Counted from the stretch's first letter, positions 52,704 to 62,416 are shown. The stretch: DNA of 64,000 nt from Anaerolineae bacterium (GCA_022825675.1 JAJDWK010000046.1:62001-126000), one strand, 5' to 3'. Notes: a model not told the origin generated them from the sequence alone. Made by a program: numbers and translations.

Positions 52704-55700
52704 ATGCGGCGGAACATCGGCAATGAGCTTGTCATCGCGCTCTTGGCGCTGCTTTCGCTTGTATTCGCGGCGCTGTTCGCTTTTTTTCTCGCATCCTCAA
52801 CACAGAATCCAGCGCCGCCGCCCGCTTCCACCGCTGTCGGGACGGAAGCCCTGGGACCGCCATCAGCCCTGCCAACAACCATGAGCGCCACTGCGGGCGT
52901 CACAGTCACCGGGGCGCAGCAGCTCCCCACAGCGGCGGTTGAAATCCCCACGGCGAGCGCAAGCCCGATCGCGACGGTACTGTCAACAGCGCGCACGGCG
53001 GCTCCAGCCAGGACAGCAACCGCGCCAGCGGCGCTAACGCGGGCGGCGCAACGGGATAGCATGGTGCTTGCGCTCACTCACATCGCGGAAACTGCGCAGT
53101 CGCTCATTCACAGCCTTTCTGCGACGCCGGCAGCAACGGTGCCCGCGACACAAACTGAGCAAAGCGCACAAGCCCTTGCTACAGCGTCGGCGACAGAGCC
53201 ACTTCGCTTGTCGCCGACGACCGCATCAGTGATACAACCGAGCGAGACTGTGTTTGTTCCGAGCGCAACGCCGCCAGTTAGCGCTGTAACAGCAGCTCTC
53301 ACGCCCAGCGCCGAAGCGTTAGCGCCACCTTCAACTGCGACAACTGATGCAACAGCAGCTACTGCTGCGCCTCAAGCAAGCCCCATGCTGACTACTGGAA
53401 CTGAAACAGCGACTGTCCCGCCCAGCGCCGAAGCGTTAGCGCCTACAGCAACTCCAATGACTGATTCAACGGAAGTTGCCGTAACATCACAAGAAAATCC
53501 AACACTGACTGTTAGCACTGAGGCGGCGTCTATCACGCCCAGCGCCGATATCCGACGCACACTTACTCAGCTTGCCCATACAGCTGAGGCGGTAGCGTTG
53601 AAATTGACAAGAACGGCTGATACGACAGAAGTTGCCGTAACATCACAAGAAAATCCAACACTGACTGTTAGCACTGAGGCGGCGTCTATCACGCCCAGCG
53701 CCGACATCCGACGCACACTTACTCAGCTTGCCCATACAGCTGAGGCGGTAGCGTTGAAATTGACAAGAACGGCTGATACAACAGAAGTTGCCGAAACCCC
53801 TCAAGCAAGCCCTATGCCGCCCGTTAGCACTGAGGCGGCAGCTCTCACGCCCAGCGCTGAAGCGCTAGCGCCTACAGCAACTCCAACTACTGGTACGACA
53901 GAAGTTGCCGCTCCGCCGGTAGCAAGCCCAACGCTGACTACTGGAACTGAAACAGCGACTGTCCCGCCCAGCGCCGAAATCCGACTCACACTAACAAAAC
54001 TTGCCCGTACAGCAGAAGCAGTACTATGGGAATTGACAGCCGCGGCTGTTTCACCCGAGGTTGCCGCAACATCACAAGCAAGCCCAATGCCGCCTGTTAG
54101 CACTGTAACGGCAATCCTCACGCCCAGCGCTGAAGCGCTAGCGCCTACAGCAACTCCAATGGCTGATTCAACAGAAGTTGCCGTAACATCACAAGCAAAT
54201 CCAACACTGACTGTGAGCACTGAAACAGCGACTGTCCCGCCCAGCGCTGAAGCGCTAGCGCCTACAGCAACTCCAATGACTGATTCAACGGAAGTTGCCG
54301 TAACATCACAAGAAAATCCAACACTGACTGTTAGCACTGAGGCGGCGTCTATCACGCCCAGCGCCGACATCCGACGCACACTTACTCAGCTTGCCCGTAC
54401 AGCTGAGGCGATCGCATTGGAATTAACAGCAGCAGCTAATACAACAGAAGTTGCCCAAACGCCTCAAGCAAGCCCAACGCTGACTGCTGGCACCGAAACA
54501 GCGACTGTAACCCCCAGCACCGAAGCGCTAGCACCAACGGCAACTCCAATGGCTGATTCAACGGAAGTTGCCGTAACATCACAAGCAAGTCCAACGCCGC
54601 CTGTGAGCACTGAGGCGGCGTCTATCACGCCCAGCGACGATATCCGACGCACACTTACTCAGCTTGCCCGTACAGCTGAGGCGGTAGCGTTGAAATTGAC
54701 AAGAACGGCTAATACAACAGAAGTTGTCGTAACATCACAAGCAAGTCTTATGCTGACTACTCGCACTGAAACTGTTACGCCTAGTGTCGAAGCGTTAGCA
54801 CCTACAGCAACTCCAACTGCTGATTCAACGGCAGTTGCCGTAACATCACAAGCAAGCCCAACGCTGACTGTGAGCACTGAGGCGGCGTCTATCACGCCCA
54901 GCGCCGACATCCGACGCACACTTACTCAGCTTGCCCGTACAGCTGAGGCGGTAGCGTTGAAATTGACAAGAGCAGTTGATTCAACAGAAATTACCGCAAC
55001 GCCACAAGCAAGTCCAACGCCGCCTGTTAGCACTGAAACAGCGACTCTCACGCCCAGCGCCGAAGCGCTAGCGCCAACGGTAACTCCAACTGTTGATACG
55101 ACAGAAGTTGCCGCTCCGCCGGTAGCAAGCCCAACGCCGACTACTGGAACTGAAACAGCGACTGTCCCGCCCAGCGACGACATCCGACGCACACTTACTC
55201 AGCTTGCCCGTACAGCTGAGGCGGTAGCGTTGAAATTGACAAGAACGGCTGATACGACAGAAGTTGTCGAAACCCCTCAAGCAAGCCCTATGCCGCCCGT
55301 TAGCACTGAGGCGGCAGCTCTCACTCCCAGTGCTGAAGCGCTAGCGCCTACAGCAACTCCAACTACTGGTACGACAGAAGTTGCCGCTCCGCCGGTAGCA
55401 AGCCCAACGCTGACTACTGGAACTGAAACAGCGACTCTCACGCCCAGCGCCGACATCCGACTCACACTTACTCAGCTTGCCCGTACAGCAGAAGCAGTAT
55501 TATGGGAATTGACAGCAACGGCTGATTCAACAGAAGTTGCCCAAACGCCTCAAGCAAGCCCAACGCTGACTGCTGGCACCGAAACAGCGACTGTCCCGCC
55601 CAGCGCCGAAGCGCTAGCGACAACATCAACTGCGACAGCTGATTCGGCGCATGCCGCTACTAGACCGCATCCCAGCCCGACACAGCCCCCGCAGCCCGCG

Positions 55701-56366
55701 GCCACATCAGAGCCAGCGCAGCCGTCTTTTGTCTTTGCCCATTTGATTGCGACACCGACCGTCTTCGGTCAAGCCGGTGCCGAGCTTGACGGCTGCAAAG
55801 TTCGCGCCGACTGGCTGCCCTACGCGGTGAATGCGGGCGATACGCTCCTTGCTTTGGCGCGCGCTATCAACAGCGACCTGATTACGCTGCGCGCGGGCAA
55901 CTGCTACCCGGCGGCGCGCGGCATCTTCGCGGGCGAGACATTCTTGCTGCCGCAGCTCCCGCCGCAGCCGGTCGCTACCATCGAAGCTGTTTTCCCCGCC
56001 CCAAATTCAGATTTGCCCGTTTTCGGCTGCGCTTCTTCCACCGCGCAGATTGACGCGCCAAAGCCCATGCAAGAAGTGTATGGCATATTCGAAGTCACCG
56101 GCAGCGCCGCGCCACCGCCAGCTGGCTTTTACCAGATTGCGCTGAAACCCGCCTGGTCGGATAGCTATCTGCCTTATGAAATCGCCGCTGATGGCGCGCA
56201 AGCAGGCAGCCTCGGCTTGATAAACACCGAGATCTTCGGCGAAGGGCTGCATCGGCTGCGGCTGACGATTTTTGATAGCGATACCGGCAAAATCCCGGAT
56301 GGCATCTGTGATATCCCGCTTATATTCTCGCGGCCAAATCTGGCGTCAAATGACGATAGCGAATGA
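52704..56366 (+). CDS. Large Thr/Ala/Pro-rich repeat protein with LysM-like C-terminus
   Basis: 1220 residues: short cytoplasmic start, one membrane helix (LVIALLALLSLVFAALFAFFL), then about 950 residues of Thr/Ala/Ser/Pro-rich repeats. Two modules alternate: SAEALAPTATP..STEVA and SADIRRTLTQLARTAEAVALKLT, the latter in eight clear copies. The C-terminus has a LysM-like NAGDTLLALARAINSD...NCYPAARGIF segment and an Ig-like domain with KPMQEVYGIFEVTG. Likely an envelope protein spanning the wall, perhaps glycosylated on Thr (inference). Followed by an LCP gene. The function is unknown. Confidence 0.85.
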   Translation: MRRNIGNELVIALLALLSLVFAALFAFFLASSTQNPAPPPASTAVGTEALGPPSALPTTMSATAGVTVTGAQQLPTAAVEIPTASASPIATVLSTARTAAPARTATAPAALTRAAQRDSMVLALTHIAETAQSLIHSLSATPAATVPATQTEQSAQALATASATEPLRLSPTTASVIQPSETVFVPSATPPVSAVTAALTPSAEALAPPSTATTDATAATAAPQASPMLTTGTETATVPPSAEALAPTATPMTDSTEVAVTSQENPTLTVSTEAASITPSADIRRTLTQLAHTAEAVALKLTRTADTTEVAVTSQENPTLTVSTEAASITPSADIRRTLTQLAHTAEAVALKLTRTADTTEVAETPQASPMPPVSTEAAALTPSAEALAPTATPTTGTTEVAAPPVASPTLTTGTETATVPPSAEIRLTLTKLARTAEAVLWELTAAAVSPEVAATSQASPMPPVSTVTAILTPSAEALAPTATPMADSTEVAVTSQANPTLTVSTETATVPPSAEALAPTATPMTDSTEVAVTSQENPTLTVSTEAASITPSADIRRTLTQLARTAEAIALELTAAANTTEVAQTPQASPTLTAGTETATVTPSTEALAPTATPMADSTEVAVTSQASPTPPVSTEAASITPSDDIRRTLTQLARTAEAVALKLTRTANTTEVVVTSQASLMLTTRTETVTPSVEALAPTATPTADSTAVAVTSQASPTLTVSTEAASITPSADIRRTLTQLARTAEAVALKLTRAVDSTEITATPQASPTPPVSTETATLTPSAEALAPTVTPTVDTTEVAAPPVASPTPTTGTETATVPPSDDIRRTLTQLARTAEAVALKLTRTADTTEVVETPQASPMPPVSTEAAALTPSAEALAPTATPTTGTTEVAAPPVASPTLTTGTETATLTPSADIRLTLTQLARTAEAVLWELTATADSTEVAQTPQASPTLTAGTETATVPPSAEALATTSTATADSAHAATRPHPSPTQPPQPAATSEPAQPSFVFAHLIATPTVFGQAGAELDGCKVRADWLPYAVNAGDTLLALARAINSDLITLRAGNCYPAARGIFAGETFLLPQLPPQPVATIEAVFPAPNSDLPVFGCASSTAQIDAPKPMQEVYGIFEVTGSAAPPPAGFYQIALKPAWSDSYLPYEIAADGAQAGSLGLINTEIFGEGLHRLRLTIFDSDTGKIPDGICDIPLIFSRPNLASNDDSE
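53300..55650 (+). repeat. Internal DNA repeats of the Thr-rich gene
   Basis: Imperfect direct repeats of about 110-290 bases. The clearest is a 156-base (52-codon) near-perfect tandem with landmarks at 53541 and 53697. GATATCCGACGCACACTTAC-type blocks recur near 53546, 53702, 54367, 54650, 54911 and 55184, with variants near 53980 and 55453. The block is visibly richer in A/T and uses ACA/GCA/CCA codons more than its neighbours. Confidence 0.85.
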
Positions 56367-56412
56367 GGTTGGAAAAATGCGCATCCGCAAGACAAGACCC
56401 GCTGGAGCTTAA

Positions 56413-57993
56413 ATGCGCGCCATCGCCAAACTGCTCGGCGCATGCCTCTGGCTGCTGTTGATACTGGCGCTGGCGCTGGCGCTAGCCGCTACATTTTGGA
56501 CCGGCGATCAGCTTGCCCGGCTCGCGGGGCAGCGGCAGCGAGACGCCGCCGCTATGGAGTCGCGGCGGGCTTATCAGCGGGTGACAGCGACAGCGCTCGA
56601 TATTCAGCGCGGCGGCGACAGTATGCGCGCTGGCTCCAAAATCGTTCTGATGCAGCATCGCGCCGAAACGCCACTACCAAATACCGAGCCGGGAGCCGAA
56701 GCGTCGCCAGCCGCCAGCCAGACGCCCGCCCCCGATGGCATTGACTTGCCGCGACTGCTCGTCCCCCCTAGCCCGGACGCGGATAAGTGGCTCGCCGGCA
56801 CCAAGGTCCCCGCGCCGGCCGCGCAAGTCCGCCGCCAGCATCAGCTGGTGAACTTTGCGCTTTTGGGCAGCGACGAAGAAGTAACCGAAGACGACTTTAT
56901 CCGTACCGATACCATTATTCTGGCATCGCTCAACCTCGATACTGGCACGGTCACCATGCTCAGCCTGCCGCGCGATCTCTATGTCTACATCGTGCATGGC
57001 AAGATGGGACGGCTGAATACCGCCTTCGGCTTGGGAGAGTATATCGGTTGGGAGCCAGGCGGCGGCTTCGGCTTGCTGCGCCAGACGCTCTTCTACAATT
57101 TTGGCATCAACATTCACTATTACGCGCGCGTGAACTTTTCCGCCTTTGAAGCGATTATCGACCTCTTGGGCGGCGTCGAAATTGCGGTGGATTGCACCTA
57201 CCGCGATTATTATCCCTACGAGCAAGAGGGGAGGGACGGCATCGAAATCGAATATCGCAAGCGCACCTTACCCGTCGGCGTCTACACTTTTGATGGCTTT
57301 GACGCCCTGTGGTACGCGCGCATCCGCCGCTTGACCGACGATTTTGACCGCGGACGCCGGCAGCAGCAACTGCTGCGGGCGCTATGGCGCGGGCTGCGCC
57401 GCCAAGGCTTGGCGGCGACCCTGCCCCGAATTTGGCATGATATATCCAGCATCGTCGATACCAACATCCCATTCGATTTGATGCTTCGGCTTTTGCCCGG
57501 CGTTATCAACCTGGATGTCAGCACCATAGAAAACCTCAGTTTTGACAAAACTCATCACACAAGAGAATGGGAGACGCCAACGGGTTCCGAAGTTTTGCTG
57601 CCCAATCCTGAAGCGGTCGCGGCGTTGATGAAGGACTTTTATACGCCGCCGGCGCCGCATCAGATGGCGCTGGCGGGTCCTGCGATCGCGGTCTACAACA
57701 GCTCGGGCAATCCAGGCTGGGACATTGTCGCCAGCGAGCGCCTGCGCTGGGGCGGCTATAATGCACTCGCGCTAGGAACAGCCGAAGACCGCGGCATACT
57801 TAATCAGAGCCTGCTCATCGACAATGTTGCGACAGAAAAAGGCAGCCTGATACCGGCGCTGTTAAAAGCGCTCAACATGGAAGAAGAACAAGTGCTGCGC
57901 GCGCCCAAAGCCGACCGCCGCTACGATTATCAAGTGTATATCGGGCAAGAGTACCAATCCTGCACCTTCGGCGTACTGCCGCTTGAAGAATGA
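56413..57993 (+). CDS. LytR-CpsA-Psr (LCP) family protein with LytR C-terminal domain
   Basis: LCP proteins attach glycopolymers to peptidoglycan from lipid carriers. 526 residues: N-terminal membrane helix (10-30), a Pro/Ala linker, the LCP domain (about 145-360) with RTDTIILASLNLD, SLPRDLYVYI and YARIRRLTDDFDRGRRQQQ containing the pyrophosphate-binding arginines, and a LytR_C domain starting AIAVYNSSGNPGWD. Placed 46 bases after the Thr-rich gene, suggesting joint work at the envelope. Confidence 0.9.
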   Translation: MRAIAKLLGACLWLLLILALALALAATFWTGDQLARLAGQRQRDAAAMESRRAYQRVTATALDIQRGGDSMRAGSKIVLMQHRAETPLPNTEPGAEASPAASQTPAPDGIDLPRLLVPPSPDADKWLAGTKVPAPAAQVRRQHQLVNFALLGSDEEVTEDDFIRTDTIILASLNLDTGTVTMLSLPRDLYVYIVHGKMGRLNTAFGLGEYIGWEPGGGFGLLRQTLFYNFGINIHYYARVNFSAFEAIIDLLGGVEIAVDCTYRDYYPYEQEGRDGIEIEYRKRTLPVGVYTFDGFDALWYARIRRLTDDFDRGRRQQQLLRALWRGLRRQGLAATLPRIWHDISSIVDTNIPFDLMLRLLPGVINLDVSTIENLSFDKTHHTREWETPTGSEVLLPNPEAVAALMKDFYTPPAPHQMALAGPAIAVYNSSGNPGWDIVASERLRWGGYNALALGTAEDRGILNQSLLIDNVATEKGSLIPALLKALNMEEEQVLRAPKADRRYDYQVYIGQEYQSCTFGVLPLEE

Positions 57994-58042
57994 CGGCAGC
58001 AGCCCAGCTTTGATTCATAATGCCAGACTATCGAAAACATGC

Positions 58043-58071
58043 TTGCCAAGCAGACGAACCTGTGATATTTT
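58043..58071 (+). promoter_or_regulatory. Promoter of tRNA-Pro
   Basis: TTGCCA (58043-58048), a 17-base spacer and TATTTT (58066-58071), preceded by TGA (extended -10). It ends 8 bases before the tRNA. Confidence 0.6.
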
Positions 58072-58079
58072 AGAAGCAT

Positions 58080-58154
58080 CGGGGTATGGCGCAGTCCGGC
58101 TAGCGCGCTTGCATGGGGTGTAAGAGGTCCCCGGTTCGAATCCGGGTACCCCGA
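58080..58154 (+). tRNA. tRNA-Pro (anticodon GGG)
   Basis: 75-base cloverleaf: acceptor CGGGGTA/TACCCCG, D stem GCGC/GCGC, anticodon stem CTTGC/GTAAG (one G-U) with loop ATGGGGT giving anticodon GGG, and T arm CCCGG-TTCGAAT-CCGGG. Discriminator A; CCA is not encoded. Confidence 0.96.
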
Positions 58155-58166
58155 CAGCGGCAGGAA

Positions 58167-58190
58167 AGTCCACAATCTCGTGGGCTTTTT
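58167..58190 (+). terminator. Intrinsic terminator after tRNA-Pro
   Basis: AGTCCAC (58167-58173) and GTGGGCT (58180-58186), with one G-U pair, followed by TTTT. It separates the tRNA from selD. Confidence 0.75.
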
Positions 58191-58209
58191 GATTGGAAAG
58201 GTCGGGCAG

Positions 58210-59259
58210 ATGCGCGCAGCCGAGATAAAACTCACATCCTTAGCCAATTGCGCGGGTTGAGCGTCCAAGCTCAGCCCGAGCGAATTGGCGCAAGTTTTGC
58301 GCCCACTTAGCGCAGTCTTTCAGCAGAGTGATTATACGCAAATCCTGGTGGGCTTGGCGGAGCCCGATGACGCCGCCGTCTATCAGCTGGATGACGGCCG
58401 CGCCATCATCTCTACCATGGATTTTTTCCCGCCTGTTGTTGATGATGCGTACGCCTTCGGCGCGATTGCGGCTGCCAATGCCTTGAGCGATGTCTACGCG
58501 ATGGGCGGGCATCCCTTGATGGCGATTAACCTGGTTGCCTTCCCCGACAATCTCCCGCATGCAATCCTAAGCGAGATTCTGCGTGGCGGCGCGGACAAGG
58601 TCAAAGAAGCGGGCGCAGTCATCGCTGGCGGGCATTCCATCACCGATGCTGAGCCGAAATATGGCTTGTCCGTCACGGGCGAGGTTGCCGTCAACAAGAT
58701 TATGCGCAAGGCGGGCGCGCAGCCTGGCGACCGCTTGATACTGACAAAACCTCTGGGCACCGGCGTCGTGACCACCGCGCTCAAGCAGGGCAAAGTGGCG
58801 GACGCGGACTTGGAGGCTGCCGTGCAATCGATGTCACGGCTGAATGCGACGGCGGCGGCGCTCGCGCAGAAGCATGGAGCGCGCGCGCTGACAGATATCA
58901 CCGGCTTCGGCTTGGCTGGACATGGTTGGGAAATGGCGCGCGCCAGCGCTGTTGATTTCCGCTTGCACTTCAGCCAGATTAAGCTGCTGCCGGGGGTGGA
59001 GCGCTACGCGCGCGCTGGCGTTTTCCCCGGCGGCATGGGGCGCAATCGCGATTACTTCTCCCAATGGGTTTCGCTGGACAGCCAACTGCCTGAATACGCG
59101 CCCGGGCTGCTCTATGACCCGCAGACATCGGGCGGGCTGCTGATGGCGGTGGCGGCAGAATCAACCGCTGCGCTGCTGAGCGATCTCTTGGCGGCAGGGG
59201 AGCAGGCATTCACCCTGGGCGAAGTTATCGCTGGCAATGGCCGCCTGCAAGTGATGTAG
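58210..59259 (+). CDS. selD: Selenophosphate synthetase SelD, itself a selenoprotein (Sec17 encoded by TGA)
   Basis: Makes selenophosphate from selenide and ATP, the Se donor for Sec-tRNA. ATG at 58210 (GGAAAGG, 9 bases upstream) is in frame with the main body; the only interruption is TGA at 58258-58260. Read through, it gives LTSLANCAGUASKLSPSE: Sec17 and Lys20 fall exactly on the catalytic Cys/Sec17 and Lys20 of characterised SelD proteins. A hairpin follows the TGA directly. The body has DDAAVYQLDDGRAIISTMDFFPP, GGHSITDAEPKYGL and LTDITGFGLAGHG. 349 residues, normal length. A standard caller would start at TTG 58285 and lose the active site. selB lies at 221-2089. Confidence 0.92.
58261..58291 (+). 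promoter_or_regulatory. Bacterial SECIS-like hairpin in selD
   Basis: Immediately 3' of the TGA: GCG, CCAAGCTC (58265-58272), loop AGCCC, GAGC (58278-58281), a GAA bulge, TTGG and CGC (to 58291). About 11 base pairs close a 5-base loop within the distance used by SelB-dependent SECIS elements. The bulge and apical loop resemble known ones in layout, but binding is not shown. Confidence 0.7.
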
Positions 59260-59269
59260 CGCCGGCGAT

Positions 59270-60469
59270 TCAGCTGGTTGCGGGCGCGGGTATCAGATCG
59301 AGATTGCGCCCCACGGTCTCAAAAGCGACAAGCGCGCGGTCCAGGTGTTCCTCGCGGTGGGTGGCGATATAGCTGGTGCGCAATAGCGCCTGATTGGGCG
59401 GCGTCGCTGGTGGCACCACCGGGTTCGTGTACACGCCTTCTTCAATCAGCGCCATCCAGGTTAAGCCAGTGCGGAACTTCTCCCCAATTTTCACGGGGAT
59501 TATCGGCGTTTGGCTGTTAAAAGTATCGTAGCCCAAGGCGAGCAAACCCTTGCGCATATATTCCGCGTTGTGCCAGACGCGCTGGACATGCTGCGGCTCG
59601 GTCTCGATGATATCAAGCGCCGCCAAAACCGCCGCCAGGTTGGGCGCGGGCAGGGCAGCGGAAAAAATCAGCGAGCGCGCGTGATGCTGCACATAGTGAA
59701 TCACATCGGCTGAGCCGGCGATGAAGCCGCCAATCGAAGCGAAACTCTTGCTGAATGTGCCCATAATCAAATCGACCTGGTCGGTCAGCCCGAAATGCGC
59801 GGAGGTGCCGCGCCCGCCGCCAGCAACGCCGATGCCATGCGCATCGTCCACCAGCAGGCGCGCGTCATACTGCTTGCAAATCTCGACAATCTGCGGCAGC
59901 GGCGCAAAATCCCCGCCCATGCTGTAGACGCCATCCACAATGACAAGGCGGCCAGCCTCCGCCGGCACGCGGCTGAGCACCCGTTCCAAGTCCTGCATGT
60001 CATTATGTTTGAAGCGCTTCATCTGCCCGCGGGACATCGCCACGCCATCCACCAGGCTGGCGTGGGCATCTTTGTCGAGAATCACATAGTCGCCTTTGCC
60101 CAGCAATGCCGCGACTGTGCCGAGATTGGTCTGGTAGCCAGTCGAAAATACCAGCGCCGCTTCTTTGCCCACAAATTCCGCCAGCCGGCGGTCGGCTTCC
60201 AAGTGCAATTCGAGCGTGCCATTGAGGAATCGCGAACCCGTAACGCTGGTGCCATAGCGGCGGGTGGCTTCAATGGCAGCGTTCTGCACACGCTCATCGG
60301 TAGTCAAGCCCAAATAATTGTTGGAGCCCAACATCACGACATCTTTCTCTTCAAATGTCGCGGTCGCGCCCTCGGAGTCGCTTAACGCGCGGAAGAACGG
60401 GTATATGCCCAACTCCATCGCTTCTTTTGCAACGGTAAAATCCGCCAATTTGTCGAATAGATCAGCCAC
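59270..60469 (-). CDS. PLP-dependent acyl-CoA transferase (alpha-oxoamine synthase family)
   Basis: Condenses an amino acid with an acyl-CoA with loss of CO2. GTG at 60469 is preferred because AGGAGA lies 5 bases upstream; it gives 399 residues. The fold-type I motifs are GSNNYLGLTTDERV, TGSRFLNGTLELH, VDDAHGIGVAG and the PLP lysine in GTFSKSFASIGG. Members include glycine C-acetyltransferase (Kbl), BioF and serine palmitoyltransferase; the sequence does not decide, and no biotin or threonine-degradation partner is adjacent. Confidence 0.82.
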   Translation of the reverse strand: MADLFDKLADFTVAKEAMELGIYPFFRALSDSEGATATFEEKDVVMLGSNNYLGLTTDERVQNAAIEATRRYGTSVTGSRFLNGTLELHLEADRRLAEFVGKEAALVFSTGYQTNLGTVAALLGKGDYVILDKDAHASLVDGVAMSRGQMKRFKHNDMQDLERVLSRVPAEAGRLVIVDGVYSMGGDFAPLPQIVEICKQYDARLLVDDAHGIGVAGGGRGTSAHFGLTDQVDLIMGTFSKSFASIGGFIAGSADVIHYVQHHARSLIFSAALPAPNLAAVLAALDIIETEPQHVQRVWHNAEYMRKGLLALGYDTFNSQTPIIPVKIGEKFRTGLTWMALIEEGVYTNPVVPPATPPNQALLRTSYIATHREEHLDRALVAFETVGRNLDLIPAPATS

Positions 60470-60626
60470 GCTTGTCTCCTGGGAAATCCCGACTGCGGTT
60501 TGGTCTAGGCGGCTGAGAACTCCCGGCGTGCCGGCTAGCGCCAAGCCTCTCCCAGAGTCTATCAGCATGGCGTATCTTAAACAATGTACAGTTGCCAAAA
60601 GTTGACATCAGTCGGCGAACTTCGGC

Positions 60627-60656
60627 TTGCAAAGCGGCTCCTGCTCGGGGTACAAT
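60627..60656 (+). promoter_or_regulatory. Promoter of the small membrane protein gene
   Basis: TTGCAA (60627-60632), an 18-base spacer and TACAAT (60651-60656), 35 bases before the ATG at 60691. Confidence 0.55.
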
Positions 60657-60690
60657 GATGGCAGTTCGGCAAAAGCTCGTGGAGTTAGGC

Positions 60691-60969
60691 ATGTCAAGTT
60701 TGACCATTCGCCGCATCATCGTCTGGGTGCTTTCCATGATATTGGGAGTTGCCGCCGCCTATGGCATAATCACCATCGGCTTTGACTCCCTGCCCTATTG
60801 GGATTCGATCCCGCTGATTGGCTGGCTCTTTGGCGGCATAGAAACGCCACAAGGCGTTACCCTGGATGAATATGGCATGATGTATTTCCTCTTCACCGCC
60901 ATTCCCATCGGCTTTGTTTTTGTCATCTGGCTGGATGCCTTTATGGACACGCGCATTCTGCCCGACTAA
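60691..60969 (+). CDS. Small two-helix membrane protein of unknown function
   Basis: ATG at 60691 with GGAG 6 bases upstream gives 92 residues. Two membrane helices (IIVWVLSMILGVAAAYGIIT and MYFLFTAIPIGFVFVIWLDA) flank an extracytoplasmic loop with WLFGGIETPQGVTLDEYG. Its own promoter and RBS support expression. No family recognised. Confidence 0.65.
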   Translation: MSSLTIRRIIVWVLSMILGVAAAYGIITIGFDSLPYWDSIPLIGWLFGGIETPQGVTLDEYGMMYFLFTAIPIGFVFVIWLDAFMDTRILPD

Positions 60970-61123
60970 GCTCCCAGAACAGTAAAAGCCTCATGAATCC
61001 ACCGCCGGGTGGATTCTTTGCTGTATGCTGCCGCTTCCCTCGCAGCGCGGATACGCGAGAAAATGATAGCCTCAGCGGCGGCTCTGATAGATTTTGCGAG
61101 CTGGCAGCGGCTACAGTAGCGGC

Positions 61124-62416
61124 ATGAACGGCAAAATGACATCAGCATTGCCAGGCTTCTATACTCGATCACTTACCGAGCGCCGCGCTATCGCAAAAGC
61201 CTGGGGCAGCTTGGATGCGGCGGACATAAAGGCGCTGGCTGACTCGGGATTGTCTGCCGCTGAAGCGGAGCTGATGATTGAAAATGTCATCGGGCGCTAC
61301 AGCCTGCCCTTTGCGGTGGCGACCAATTTCCGCGTCAACAACCGCGATATTCTGGTGCCGCTGGTCATTGAAGAAGCGTCCGTTGTCGCCGCTTGCAGCA
61401 AAGCCGCCAAGCTCTTCCGCGCTGGCGGCGGCTTCCAAGCCAGCAGCGACGAGCCAATCATGATAGGGCAATTGCAGCTGCTTGATATCGCCGACTTGGA
61501 GCTTGCCCGCGCGCAATTACATGCGCAGAAACGCGCTATCTTGCGGCTGGCGGATGAAAAAGCCGGCAGCATCGGCACCCGCGGCGGCGGCGCGCGCGAC
61601 CTCGAATTGCGGTCCTTTCCTACAAGTCCCGCTGGCGCTATGCTGATTCTGCACCTGCATTTTGATACGCGCGATGCCATGGGCGCTAATGTTATCAACA
61701 GCGCCCTGGAGCATATCGCGCCTTTTGTCGAGAGCCTCTGCGGCGGGCGCGTCAACCTGCGCATTGTAAGCAACTTGAGCGATCAGCGGCTGGCGCGCGC
61801 ATCGGGACATATCCCGCTGGCGGCGCTGGAAAGCGCGGGGGCGTCTGGCGAGCAAGTGGCGGCTGCGATTTTAGAAGCGGCGATCTTCGCCGAAATCGAC
61901 CCCTATCGCGCCGCCACCCACAACAAAGGCATCATGAACGGTGTTGACGCCCTTGTGCTGGCAACCGGGAACGACTGGCGCGCGGTCGAAGCGGGGGCGC
62001 ATGCCTACGCCGCGCGTGATGGCAGCTATCGCAGCCTGACGCGCTGGACGCGGGACGCGGCGGGCAACCTCGTGGGGGAAATTGAGCTGCCGCTGGCGCT
62101 GGGCATTGTTGGCGGCGCAACGCGAGTGCAGCGCGCCGCCCGCGCCGCGCTGAAGCTGTTGGAGCTAGAGAGCGCGCAGGAATTGGCGGAGATTGCGGCG
62201 GCTGTCGGCTTGGCGCAGAACTTTGCCGCCATGTACGCGCTCGCCACCGATGGCATTCAAAGCGGGCACATGCGCATGCACGCGCGTCAATTGGCGCTGG
62301 CGGCGGGCGCGGACGCGAACATCGCCGGGGACATCGCCCGGCAGTTGATCGCCGAAGACGCCATCCGCCTGGAGCGCGCAAAAGAGCTGATACAGGAAAG
62401 AGAGCAAAGACCATGA
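61124..62416 (+). CDS. mvaA: Class II hydroxymethylglutaryl-CoA reductase
   Basis: Interconverts HMG-CoA and mevalonate. 430 residues without membrane anchor, class II length. Active-site elements: Glu53 in [24 protein letters not shown] (about 181-194), Lys268 in [12 protein letters not shown] with Asp275, and the C-terminal His loop [15 protein letters not shown] at 61124 is taken; ATG at 61136 is possible. Its stop overlaps the HMG-CoA synthase start (ATGA), pointing to synthesis of mevalonate rather than its breakdown. Confidence 0.92.
   Translation: MNGKMTSALPGFYTRSLTERRAIAKAWGSLDAADIKALADSGLSAAEAELMIENVIGRYSLPFAVATNFRVNNRDILVPLVIEEASVVAACSKAAKLFRAGGGFQASSDEPIMIGQLQLLDIADLELARAQLHAQKRAILRLADEKAGSIGTRGGGARDLELRSFPTSPAGAMLILHLHFDTRDAMGANVINSALEHIAPFVESLCGGRVNLRIVSNLSDQRLARASGHIPLAALESAGASGEQVAAAILEAAIFAEIDPYRAATHNKGIMNGVDALVLATGNDWRAVEAGAHAYAARDGSYRSLTRWTRDAAGNLVGEIELPLALGIVGGATRVQRAARAALKLLELESAQELAEIAAAVGLAQNFAAMYALATDGIQSGHMRMHARQLALAAGADANIAGDIARQLIAEDAIRLERAKELIQEREQRP

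Noticed and set aside
53300..55470. Several minus-strand open frames across the Thr-rich repeat region
   Set aside because: They are repeats of each other, arise from the periodic composition of the plus-strand gene, and have no RBS or family resemblance.
53300..55650. CRISPR-like array in the repeat block
   Set aside because: Repeats are long, in frame, protein-coding and lack unique spacers of constant size.
58258..58260. TGA in the 5' part of selD as a nonsense mutation or pseudogene mark
   Set aside because: It falls exactly at the catalytic residue, with conserved flanks, a downstream SECIS-like hairpin and selB in the same window.
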